14,844 bases of DNA from an uncultured Treponema sp. (GTDB lineage: Bacteria; Spirochaetota; Spirochaetia; Treponematales; Treponemataceae): assembly GCA_946611835.1 (NCBI GenBank), contig CAMOEE010000039.1, positions 1-14,844 on the forward strand, written 5' to 3'. Numbering within the stretch: the first letter of the stretch is position 1; each line of letters begins with the position of its first letter. Position numbers and translations under genes: made by a program. This document shows, piece after piece, positions 1-8,100 of the stretch. A model generated the notes under the pieces. That model was given only the letters and a program-made list of their open reading frames with translations. It did no database searches and was not told where the DNA came from.

Positions 1-267
1 CCGCTTTTTATGCATCAGGCAGAAACTTCAGGACCTGTTTTTATTTCACGCAGAAATAAAACCGTTGGTGTTTTGCTGTCATTTGAAGAATATCAAAAGC
101 TTTCTTCAGAAAAAAATAAAATGAGTTTTTTAGACAAGGCTGCTGAATTCCGAAAGAAAACAGCTGGGCTTTTTTCAAATGATGATATAGACCAGATTTT
201 CAATTCACGGAATGACGAACCAGATAGTTACGAGAGCAATGTCTTTGAGGGATTGTTTGGGGATTGA
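1..267 (+). CDS. Phd/YefM-type antitoxin, 5' end cut by the window
   Basis: This is the C-terminal part of a small antitoxin that would bind and neutralise the PIN toxin encoded next to it and repress the shared promoter. The reading frame is open from base 1, giving P-L-F before the first Met at 10. The residues GPVFISRRNKTVGVLLS followed by FEEYQKL match the second half of the Phd/YefM fold, where the family has a GPV-x-I-T-R strand and a VLLS-xEEY helix. About 20 N-terminal residues carrying the DNA-binding part are therefore expected upstream, and the Met at 10 is probably internal. After the fold there is a roughly 45-residue acidic, flexible tail, the usual place for toxin contact. The stop lies 2 bases before the toxin ATG. 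The family call is good; substrate and operator cannot be seen. Confidence 0.8.
   Translation, partial: PLFMHQAETSGPVFISRRNKTVGVLLSFEEYQKLSSEKNKMSFLDKAAEFRKKTAGLFSNDDIDQIFNSRNDEPDSYESNVFEGLFGD
259..263 (+). promoter_or_regulatory. ribosome binding site fixing the PIN toxin start
   Basis: GGGGA lies 6 bases before ATG 270 and only touches the alternative TTG at 264. It therefore selects ATG 270 as the toxin start. It sits inside the last codons of the antitoxin, consistent with coupled translation. Confidence 0.6.
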
Positions 268-269
268 TT

Positions 270-713
270 ATGGACTATATCGAAGAAGAGCCACATTACC
301 TGTTGGATTCAAATATCATCTCTGAAATCATAAAACCACAGCCAAATTTTAATGTGTTAAAAAAGATGGCCGAGCACAGTTCAGATTGCGCGATATGCTC
401 TCCTGTTTGGGAAGAATTAAAATTTGGCGTTTACATTATGGAAGACGGTCTGAATAAAAAATATCTAGAAAATTTCATCAACGAAGATGTTCACGAAAAC
501 TTCAAAATAAAAAATTACACCGAAAAAGCCGCTGACATCCACGCTATGCTGCGAGCCAGACTAAAAAAAGCTGGCAAGCCTACGCAAAAAAGTGACAGTC
601 TTATAGCGTCCATAGCACTCGCGAATCACATGATTCTTGTAACCAGAAACATAAAGCATTTTGCACCTATTCAAGAAGTAAGCGAACTCCAAATTGAAAA
701 CTGGTTTGAGTAG
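270..713 (+). CDS. vapC: PIN-domain ribonuclease toxin (VapC-like)
   Basis: Predicted Mg-dependent endoribonuclease toxin of a type II toxin-antitoxin pair, 147 aa, the usual size for VapC. The PIN acidic residues are visible: D13 in LLDSN, E48/E49 in VWEELKFG, D109 in KSDSLIASIAL, and the VTRNIKHF strand at 124-131 that supplies N127 near the fourth acidic position. All expected active-site positions are filled, so it looks functional. The start is set at ATG 270 rather than TTG 264 because of the ribosome binding site. It follows the antitoxin gene with 2 bases between, antitoxin first, the classic order. VapC enzymes cut tRNA or rRNA, but the target cannot be read from sequence. It converges on a glycosyltransferase gene with only 4 bases between the two stop codons and no visible terminator. 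Confidence 0.88.
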   Translation: MDYIEEEPHYLLDSNIISEIIKPQPNFNVLKKMAEHSSDCAICSPVWEELKFGVYIMEDGLNKKYLENFINEDVHENFKIKNYTEKAADIHAMLRARLKKAGKPTQKSDSLIASIALANHMILVTRNIKHFAPIQEVSELQIENWFE

Positions 714-717
714 CCTG

Positions 718-1725
718 TTACTGATGATCTAAAGTTCTTTCCATCTTTTCCACAAAGCCCGCGCCCCAATACTCACAGAGCATTTCGTGGGCTTTTTCTT
801 GAAGTTCGGGAGCTACAGTTTCGTGTAGTTGTTTTATATTGTTCAACAGATAATGGGAAGCAAGCCGGCGCACACACAATACCTCTGGCTCCTCCAGCTT
901 CTGCAATTCTTTTGACTCTGAAATAACCGTAAAGACACTTGCCGTTGAGCAGACCATCCTTAGTTTTTTTATTGAATCAATTTTACGAGCACTGCTCATA
1001 CCGCTTGAGGCACGATAACGATAGACGGGGCAATCTACACCCACATATGTTTTTGCATAAAAGGCTGTAAAAAAGAAAATCAGAAAATCCTCTGCCATGT
1101 TACATTCAATATGAGGAATGCTATCAAAGACTTTTTCAAGCAGGCTCTTTTTTATCAATTTTGCCCAAAGAACACCTGACAAATCTCCGTCATGAATCCA
1201 AGTTTTTAGAATGTCATAACCAGAAACGGTGCCGATGGTAATTTTGGCATAAAGATTTTTTTGAGCTGGAACAAACTTACCGTCAGGAAGAAACACACCT
1301 GTCGTTGAACGCCCCTGCACGATATCCGCATCCTGATTTTGAGCAGCAGAGTACAGAGATTTCAACGCACCTTCTTCCAGAACATCATCGCTGTCAACAT
1401 AGGCGATATACTGCCCTTGTGCGTAATACATGAGCGAACGGCGGACTTCAACAAGCCCCATATTCTCACGATGTTCGACAAAGCGAAATTTTATGTCAGG
1501 AAGATTCTGCTTTTTGCGAATTTTACGGCACTCTTTATAAACCGATTTTGTGATTTTTTTGCCGTTGCGCCCCTTCTCGTCTTTTCCACGGCTTGCATCG
1601 GAGAGAACGATGACTTCAAAAGAATCGAAAGCTTGCAGGAAGACGGTACGCAAACACTGGGCCAAAAGAGGCTCGGTATCATACAGAGGAAGGCAAACGG
1701 AAATAAGGGGAGGGGATGATTTCAT
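718..1725 (-). CDS. GT2-family glycosyltransferase D
   Basis: Predicted cytoplasmic or membrane-associated glycosyltransferase that moves a sugar from a nucleotide-sugar donor. It is 335 aa with the GT-A fold: the first strand is PLISVCLPLYDTEP (6-19), the second EVIVLSDASRGKDEKG (37-52), the DxD metal motif is DSDD (111-114), and NMAEDFLIFFF (209-219) supplies the likely catalytic base. In GT2 enzymes the second strand usually ends in DDGSTD; here it is SDASRGKDEKG followed by a Lys/Arg-rich insertion. RYRASSGMSSARKID (236-250) is another block shared with the 344-aa enzyme at 4117-5151. No membrane segment is obvious. It lies 195 bp behind lipoprotein C, past a terminator, so it probably has its own promoter. 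The ribosome binding site is weak. The acceptor is unknown; a partner lipoprotein or a cell-surface glycan are the candidates. Confidence 0.85.
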   Translation of the reverse strand: MKSSPPLISVCLPLYDTEPLLAQCLRTVFLQAFDSFEVIVLSDASRGKDEKGRNGKKITKSVYKECRKIRKKQNLPDIKFRFVEHRENMGLVEVRRSLMYYAQGQYIAYVDSDDVLEEGALKSLYSAAQNQDADIVQGRSTTGVFLPDGKFVPAQKNLYAKITIGTVSGYDILKTWIHDGDLSGVLWAKLIKKSLLEKVFDSIPHIECNMAEDFLIFFFTAFYAKTYVGVDCPVYRYRASSGMSSARKIDSIKKLRMVCSTASVFTVISESKELQKLEEPEVLCVRRLASHYLLNNIKQLHETVAPELQEKAHEMLCEYWGAGFVEKMERTLDHQ

Positions 1726-1785
1726 TTCTAAGAGATTCTTTTATTAAAGCGAGTGATTGGAACAAAAGAATTCAAAACTGTCTTT

Positions 1786-1799
1786 GCATTAATTAATGC
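1786..1799. repeat. 14-bp perfect palindrome upstream of glycosyltransferase D
   Basis: GCATTAATTAATGC reads the same on both strands. It lies 60 bp upstream of the start of glycosyltransferase D, between that gene and the terminator of the gene before it. It could be an operator for a dimeric regulator. No convincing -35/-10 pair could be placed next to it. Confidence 0.4.
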
Positions 1800-1867
1800 T
1801 GGCATAACGCACACCCTACAAATCTACTAACAAATTTATTGTAGCATGACAAAGCTATTTTAACAAT

Positions 1868-1907
1868 AAAAAATCCCCTGCACGCACTTCAGAAGCACGC
1901 AGGGGAT
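1868..1907 (-). terminator. intrinsic terminator after lipoprotein C
   Basis: On the minus strand a perfect 9-bp stem (ATCCCCTGC, loop of 17, GCAGGGGAT) is followed at once by TTTTTATTG. It starts 13 bp after the stop codon of lipoprotein C. It should end most transcripts of the A-B-C genes before glycosyltransferase D. Confidence 0.85.
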
Positions 1908-1920
1908 AGATTAACATATC

Positions 1921-4098
1921 TTAGTCAGCACACGGGATGCCAACACGAAAAGAATCACCAGGTGCTACACCTTGAGTATTGCCCGAGTAATATACTTTAG
2001 CTTCCAAGTTAGGGAATACATCAGAAGAAGAATTAAACTCCTCTTGGAAATCGGTATCATTTTCAAACGAGATATTTAACATGGCAGAATTGTTTTCTCC
2101 AAAAATTGCATCTGTTTCTGTTGAATTGGTAATAGCAAAGCTTTCCAAATCAACGGTAACAACACGATTTACATTTTTATAACTTAAGACACCATCTTCA
2201 TCTGTATAAAAAGCAAGTCCGTCATCCGCAATAACAAGTTTTCGAGGTTTTATTGCAACAAACTTGACTGGACCATAAAATCCTGTTGTTGATAAGGTAG
2301 CATTACTATTATCAAGCAGAGAAGGTGTGTATAATGATGAGAATATGGTGTGCTTTTCCTCATTGACTGTCCATGTAAAATCTGCAGGAGCATAGAATGG
2401 TGTTGTAAGGGAGCTGTCTGTATAGCATTGATAACTAGTATCATAAGCAGGAACATAAACACTCGTGTATAACTTAACACCAGATAAATCAACAGGTTCT
2501 GTTAAATCTGAAAGACCAATAAGTGTTTTTACCGTACCAAATTTTACATCATAACGCAGGAGAGCACCTGTGCTGTAAATGCCAGAAGAAGAAGAAGATA
2601 CATTTCGTGCCAAGATATACACCGCACCATCCTGATAGAGCATGTCTGTTACGCTGGCTGAAGAAGTGCCATTCAAACCAAGACTTACATAATTGTTTTC
2701 ATCTAATGAGCCGGTACCTGTAAGAGCTGCTTTGAACAAGAATGAGCCATAATCGTTATAACTTGTATCGCGCTCAATGATATACGCTATTTCATTATTA
2801 ATCATACAAGTGTCTGGCCATACAGAAACTGTCTCGCCATCGATTGTTAGTGAAGGACCGTAGAAAGTGAAGTTTGAAGACTCTGTGCCATTTCCAGTTG
2901 AAATTAGTGATGGATATTTGTAAATAACAAGCTCACTTTCATGGCAATACCATACATACAAGACATTTTTTGCTAAATCTATCGCTAGAGATGGTGAGTA
3001 GTTAGAAAAACTTGATTCTGTAAGAGTAGTTTCTGTAAATCCTGTTTTATTTGATTTTATTGAATAAGAAGTAGTTCCATTATCATCATTTTCTACAAGT
3101 ACATATACATTTCCGTCTGCATCAAAACAGAAGCTGTTTGTTTCACTCGTAAAGTTAGCCGTACTATCGCTAGTCTTAACATCTGCACTGTTTGCAATAT
3201 AGTAGTTGTATGCACCCGAAGCATAACTATACAATACCGTGTCCGTACTCGGTACCGTCTCCGTGCCATAGCCATCAATCAGTGCGTCTGTAATCACAAA
3301 GCTGTAGTTTCCGTCATCGTCATACTGCATGTGCGGGCTTGTGCCGAACCAGGTGTCAGTTGTTAGGCCAGAGAACACATTGACATTCTCTTTGCATTTG
3401 TAGAGAGTGTTGCCAATGCTGTCATTAAAATAGAATGTTACCTCGTAAGAAGCAGGAGAAACATCATCTTTTGAAATAACACAAACACCATCGGTAAGTG
3501 TTGCCGTTCCGCTGATTGAAATAGGCTTTTCATCGGCGTATTCTGACAAACCTAAGCCTGAATAAGCAACTTCTGTAACATCACTTGAAGAGCAGCTTAC
3601 AGAAAGAGAGATAGAACCTTTCACATCATCGTTTACCACCGGATACAGAGTAATTGGATTGTTTTGAGCATCGCCTTTATCAGATTCGATATAACACCCA
3701 GCCTCGCCTGAAAGAACCGCTTCGTCACTGCCTTCTTTTGTGGCTTTAACAGAAACAAACCATTCACCTGCTTCGGTGAGCGTTATCGAATAGTTCATAT
3801 CATTCACAGTGCCGGTTACGCTTGTTTTCTTATCCTGATACAAAGCCGAAACTGTATAAGTTAAATTTTCAATTCCAGAAAAAGAAGTTATCGCCGTTCG
3901 CCCGGAAGAATTGGAAGAGAACAATCTGCTTGCAGTCGCGCCGCTTTCAGAACCGAGAACAATTTTTCCCGTCAGCACATAGCCATCGCTGGTCGTTCCG
4001 GTGGATTTTGGAGTGTCTACATCGGAGCATGAAGCAAGGGCAAAAGCAGCAAGCAAGCCCGTCATGCACGCCAGAATCTTTTTCATCACATTTTTCAT
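1921..4098 (-). CDS. large exported lipoprotein C with propeller-like C-terminal half
   Basis: Predicted membrane-anchored lipoprotein of 725 aa, function unknown. The N-terminus has Lys residues, a hydrophobic run and a lipobox LASC with Cys24 as the lipid-modified residue. Residues about 40-250 are Ser/Thr-rich beta-strand sequence resembling Ig-like modules. Residues about 285-660 form repeating beta motifs such as FDADGNVYVL, AIDLAKNVLYV and DGAVYILARN, suggestive of a beta-propeller. The block KPRKLVIADDGLAFYTD (617-633) followed by NRVVTVDLESFAI is almost the same in lipoprotein A, so the two share a homologous C-terminal half. No enzymatic motif is seen. The start is backed by GGAGGA at 4105-4110. 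It follows glycosyltransferase B by 18 bp and ends at a strong terminator. Export and lipidation are well supported; a role in adhesion or surface display is only a guess. Confidence 0.85.
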   Translation of the reverse strand: MKNVMKKILACMTGLLAAFALASCSDVDTPKSTGTTSDGYVLTGKIVLGSESGATASRLFSSNSSGRTAITSFSGIENLTYTVSALYQDKKTSVTGTVNDMNYSITLTEAGEWFVSVKATKEGSDEAVLSGEAGCYIESDKGDAQNNPITLYPVVNDDVKGSISLSVSCSSSDVTEVAYSGLGLSEYADEKPISISGTATLTDGVCVISKDDVSPASYEVTFYFNDSIGNTLYKCKENVNVFSGLTTDTWFGTSPHMQYDDDGNYSFVITDALIDGYGTETVPSTDTVLYSYASGAYNYYIANSADVKTSDSTANFTSETNSFCFDADGNVYVLVENDDNGTTSYSIKSNKTGFTETTLTESSFSNYSPSLAIDLAKNVLYVWYCHESELVIYKYPSLISTGNGTESSNFTFYGPSLTIDGETVSVWPDTCMINNEIAYIIERDTSYNDYGSFLFKAALTGTGSLDENNYVSLGLNGTSSASVTDMLYQDGAVYILARNVSSSSSGIYSTGALLRYDVKFGTVKTLIGLSDLTEPVDLSGVKLYTSVYVPAYDTSYQCYTDSSLTTPFYAPADFTWTVNEEKHTIFSSLYTPSLLDNSNATLSTTGFYGPVKFVAIKPRKLVIADDGLAFYTDEDGVLSYKNVNRVVTVDLESFAITNSTETDAIFGENNSAMLNISFENDTDFQEEFNSSSDVFPNLEAKVYYSGNTQGVAPGDSFRVGIPCAD

Positions 4099-4104
4099 AT
4101 ACTT

Positions 4105-4110
4105 TCCTCC
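4105..4110 (-). promoter_or_regulatory. strong ribosome binding site for lipoprotein C
   Basis: GGAGGA on the minus strand lies 6 bases before the ATG at 4098 and just after the stop of glycosyltransferase B. It gives lipoprotein C its own initiation within a shared transcript, unlike glycosyltransferase B, which has no clear site. Confidence 0.75.
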
Positions 4111-4116
4111 GTTTTA

Positions 4117-5151
4117 TTATAACGCATTTTCTACTTTCTTTACAAAACTCTCGCCCCAAAAGTCGTAGAGCATTTGTTTTGCCTCGTCCTGCAGTTCTGG
4201 AACTACCGATTCCTGGAGCTGATGAACATTGCTTGCAAGATACGAGAGCGTTACCCTTCCAAGATGGTCGAGGTCTTCTGCCGTAAGTAATGGCTCTGTG
4301 CCACATTGAGCAGAATTGTTCTCCTTTATCCACATGGAAATAATGCTGAACACACTCGATGAGGTGCAAATCAGTTTCCACTTGCGGAGCGTGTCGATTT
4401 TACGGTGAGAACTCATGCCGCTGTTAATCCGATAGCGGTAAATTTTGTTCTCGATGCCAACATATCGACGAGCGTTCATGCCAACAAAGAAGAAAATCAG
4501 AAGGTCGTCAGCCATGTTGCATTCGGTGTACGGAATCTGAGCAAACGCCTTTTCATAGACGGTTTTTGCAATCAGTTTTCCGCACACATTGCCGTTGAAA
4601 AGGCCTGCAAACCATGAGCGGGCAATTTCAATTCCCTCTTTTGTGCCGTAGAAAATTCTTCCGCACTTGGTCTGTGCCGTCGCATGAAAGATTCCTTCGC
4701 TGTCATATTCGCCCGAAACAAATGTTCCGTGCACGATGTCCGCATCATGTTCTGTCGCAGTCCGGTACAAGGCCGTAAGCGCGCTTTCCATATACTCGTC
4801 GTCACTGTCTATCATCGCAAGGTATTTTCCTTTTGACTCATAAACCAGCGTCCGCCGAACTTCCACACAGCCCCTGTTTTCGCTATGTTCAACGAACCGG
4901 ATTTTTACCGGCGGAAGTCCTTTTTCTTTTCTAAAGCGGTCACATTCTTTCTGTGCCGCCTTTACAATCTTTTTTGCACCCCTTCCCTTTTCGTCTTTTC
5001 CCCGGCTCGCGTCGCTTACAACCACCACCTCAAACTCTGCAAAATCCTGCATGAAAACCGAGCGCAGGCACTCTGCAAGATAAGGCTCGGTTGCATATAC
5101 TGGAATGCAGACGGAAATAAGGGGATTTACCTTAGAAAGGCTATTCTTCAT
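4117..5151 (-). CDS. GT2-family glycosyltransferase B
   Basis: Predicted GT-A fold glycosyltransferase of 344 aa and a paralogue of the 335-aa enzyme at 718-1725. Visible blocks are LISVCIPVYATEPYLAECLR (11-30), VVVSDASRGKDEKG (43-56), RFVEHSENRGCVEVRR (85-100), the metal-binding IDSDD (114-118), CNMADDLLIFFF (211-222) with the likely catalytic Asp, and RYRINSGMSSHRKIDTL (239-255). Like its paralogue it carries the unusual SDASRGKDEKG segment where GT2 enzymes normally show DDGSTD. No signal peptide or membrane span is seen, so it should act in the cytoplasm. Its ATG lies inside the last codons of lipoprotein A (11-bp overlap) and no Shine-Dalgarno sequence is visible, which suggests translation coupled to lipoprotein A. 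The donor sugar and acceptor are unknown; the tight coupling makes lipoprotein A a reasonable acceptor to test. Confidence 0.88.
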   Translation of the reverse strand: MKNSLSKVNPLISVCIPVYATEPYLAECLRSVFMQDFAEFEVVVVSDASRGKDEKGRGAKKIVKAAQKECDRFRKEKGLPPVKIRFVEHSENRGCVEVRRTLVYESKGKYLAMIDSDDEYMESALTALYRTATEHDADIVHGTFVSGEYDSEGIFHATAQTKCGRIFYGTKEGIEIARSWFAGLFNGNVCGKLIAKTVYEKAFAQIPYTECNMADDLLIFFFVGMNARRYVGIENKIYRYRINSGMSSHRKIDTLRKWKLICTSSSVFSIISMWIKENNSAQCGTEPLLTAEDLDHLGRVTLSYLASNVHQLQESVVPELQDEAKQMLYDFWGESFVKKVENAL

Positions 5152-8100
5152 TTTTTACGCTAAGGTATACCGAATTACCAAATCCAATACTGTAAGTCTT
5201 ATAGCTTCGTTCGCTTGAATCAAAATACCATGCAGAAGCATTATAATCGTAATATGTTCCGATGTTTCTGACAGTATTTATTGAAACGCTTGAAAGCAGG
5301 AAGCTTGTAAGCTCTGAATCGAATGTTGCAGGTGTTGTATTAATACTGTCTATTACAAACTCCTCCAAATCAATAGTGACTACGCGGTTTGCGTTCTTAA
5401 CGCACAAAGCACCTAGCGAATCTGTATAGAATGCATAACCGTCATCAGCGATAACCAGCTTCTTTGGCTTTAAGCCAATAATTCTTGCAGGACCTGCAAA
5501 TGCAGAGTCATCTTCAACAGAAGAAACTGCATACACATTCGGGAAGAATTTATAGCCGTCAGTTCGAGCGTATGTTGCATTATCAGTTCCTGCGGTGTAA
5601 GAAGTACTGTCTGCAAGCATCGTTTTTACCGTAGCACCATTTTCATCTGCATACACAGGACTTTCATATCCGTCAGTCTTGTACAAATACATCTGCGTAA
5701 TAGTCTCTTGGGAAATTGCTTTTTCCGCAAGACCGAGAACACTTACAGAGCTTTCGCCAGGCACCCACTTAAGCACTGCGCCACCGTAAATATTCGGATT
5801 ATCAGAGGTCCATTTGGTAAATGGTTTTACAAGAATGTAAACAACATCGTCATTTGCATACATATCGCCGTAATAACCGTTATAATTTGAACTGTCAAAT
5901 TTTGCATAAGAAAGGCTTTCTGGAAGAATTGAGTCCAAAACACAGGAATATAAAACTGAACTGTTTATTGAAAGTCCTGATGAAATATCGTAAACAAGAA
6001 TATTCCATGCAGATGAATCATACCCCAGAACATAAAGCTTATTATTGCAAATTGCAAGTTTTTTTGTTTCATAAAGCGAAAGGCTTGTGTCGTAACTTAC
6101 AACATCGCTTACCGTTCCTTCAGTAATCAGACTTGGATATTTAAATAAAGCAAGAGCGCTTCCATTCTTTTGATAACCATAAGCAGTATTTTTCGCTATA
6201 TCAATCGTAAAGCCTCGCATTGCTGCATCGTAAGAGCTGAGGTCTTCAAGCTCAATTGTAGTACTTGTTCCACTAGCACTAGAATAAACTATCACCTGGG
6301 CTTTACTGTCTGCATTCGTCAGAGCATAGAAGTTTCCAAATGCATCAAAAGCAGAATTTGTGGAAGTCACAGCCGTTAAATCAGCGGTTCCCCCTACAGT
6401 GACTTCAGAAACGTCTGAATCATTGGTCAAATAATACGAAGTCTTATAAGCACTAACAGAATTATCATATCCATACGTATACAACGCAATATGTGTCTCT
6501 GGCGTTACATATTCATCCTTCACGGTAATTTCAAAAGTCTGGCTTGAAGTGACTGTGTTAACACCAGTCCAGGTTGCCGTTACATAAAGCTGATAGGTTC
6601 CTGCTTTTGGAAGAGGATTTGATAATGTAAGTTTATTATCAGTTATAATGTAGTATGCAGAACTGACGGGAGCAAGGTCATTTACATCAGTTCCCTTATA
6701 CAAAAGCTGTGCATTGAAAGAAACATCATTTGTAACATCATTTTCGTCTGTATCTTTTGCACTGAATGTAAGAGAGCCGTTCATTGCCACAGAAGTGTCG
6801 CTGATCGAAATCTCCAGCAAATTGTTTTCTACGCTGAGGTCACCTGACGAACCTGAATCTTCATCCGGGTCAATTGGTTCTGGAATATCTTCATTGCTTC
6901 GTCTGACATAAGTCATTATACCGTAACCTTCAGTTGAATAATCTTCTGCTGCATAAGCGAGGAACGCATCGTTGAATATGCCGAATTTGTATGTTTCTGT
7001 TTTTCCGTCTACTGTGAATGTTGCAGTTCCGCTGTTTTTGTCAAAATCATCAGCCGTGTTAAGGGTGTAAGTTCCTGCCCGTTCGATTTTTCTTTCAACT
7101 TTTCTTTCCCCTTCGGACTCCTTGATTTTGAGTTTTGTGGCAAGAATTGTTCCATCATCAAACAGATAGAGTGCAAATGATTTTGACTGATATCCCGCTG
7201 AGTCGCTTGCTCCTGATTCATTCTCTAATGATTCTTCATTAAAATTGCCGAACCATGCCTTTACATTTGAAGGCTCATAACCTTTAGGGAAGAATGCATC
7301 ACCAATTTCTGATTCGCTTGCTTCTCCATAAACAGTGTAGGTAAGACCTGTAATAGCACCACCATTCTTATAAGCATCGCCTGTCGTTACATATTGGAAT
7401 CCAAGTTTTTCTAATGCTGCTTTCATAGCCGCATTGAAATTAGTGAGATACTCATATGTATCACTGCGCATCCAGTCGCCTGAGTCCGTGTAGAGTGTTC
7501 CTTCATTGTCACTGATAGTCAGAGTGTAAGTCGGGAAAATGCCGAAACTAACTGTAATTCCATTCAAACTTGTGAAAGAAAAATGTCCGCCGTCACCAGC
7601 ATTGATTTCTGAAGTTCTTGCGCTTGAAGCGATTTGGTATGAATAAGATGATTCGTGTGATGAATAGCCTGTTCCTTCTGTAACGGCTTTGTAAAAATCG
7701 TTTATCTTTTTTACGTCTGATTCAGGAACATAAATACATTCAGTAACTGCGATTCTTTTTGGGAGTTTTTCGCCAGTTGTTTCTGATTTGTCGAATTCAA
7801 GCACGGTGTATTTACCGGCTGAAATGAGATTGTAATTGTATGTGACCCGCCAGTAACCCGTCTGTTCATCTTGGTTTGGACTAAGTGAAAGTACGAAGTC
7901 TGCATCGTAGCCGGAAGATTTTCCGTAAGCAATTTCGTCAGAGAAATAAGCATTTTTCATCAAAAGTGGAAGACTGGTTGCTTGTCCTGCAGAAATTTTT
8001 GCGTTTTCTGAAACTCCAATGAACGCCAGATATTTTGATGAGAACGACTCTCCAGAATAATTATAAGAATCAATTACCTGAACAAGACCAACCGCATATA

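Noticed and set aside
264..269. TTG start for the PIN toxin
   Set aside because: It overlaps the antitoxin stop and abuts the ribosome binding site; ATG 270 has proper spacing.
3822..4381. Open frames of 154 aa (plus) and 144 aa (minus) across the B/C junction
   Set aside because: They are in other frames of the lipoprotein and glycosyltransferase genes, with no motif, no ribosome site and shadow-like composition.
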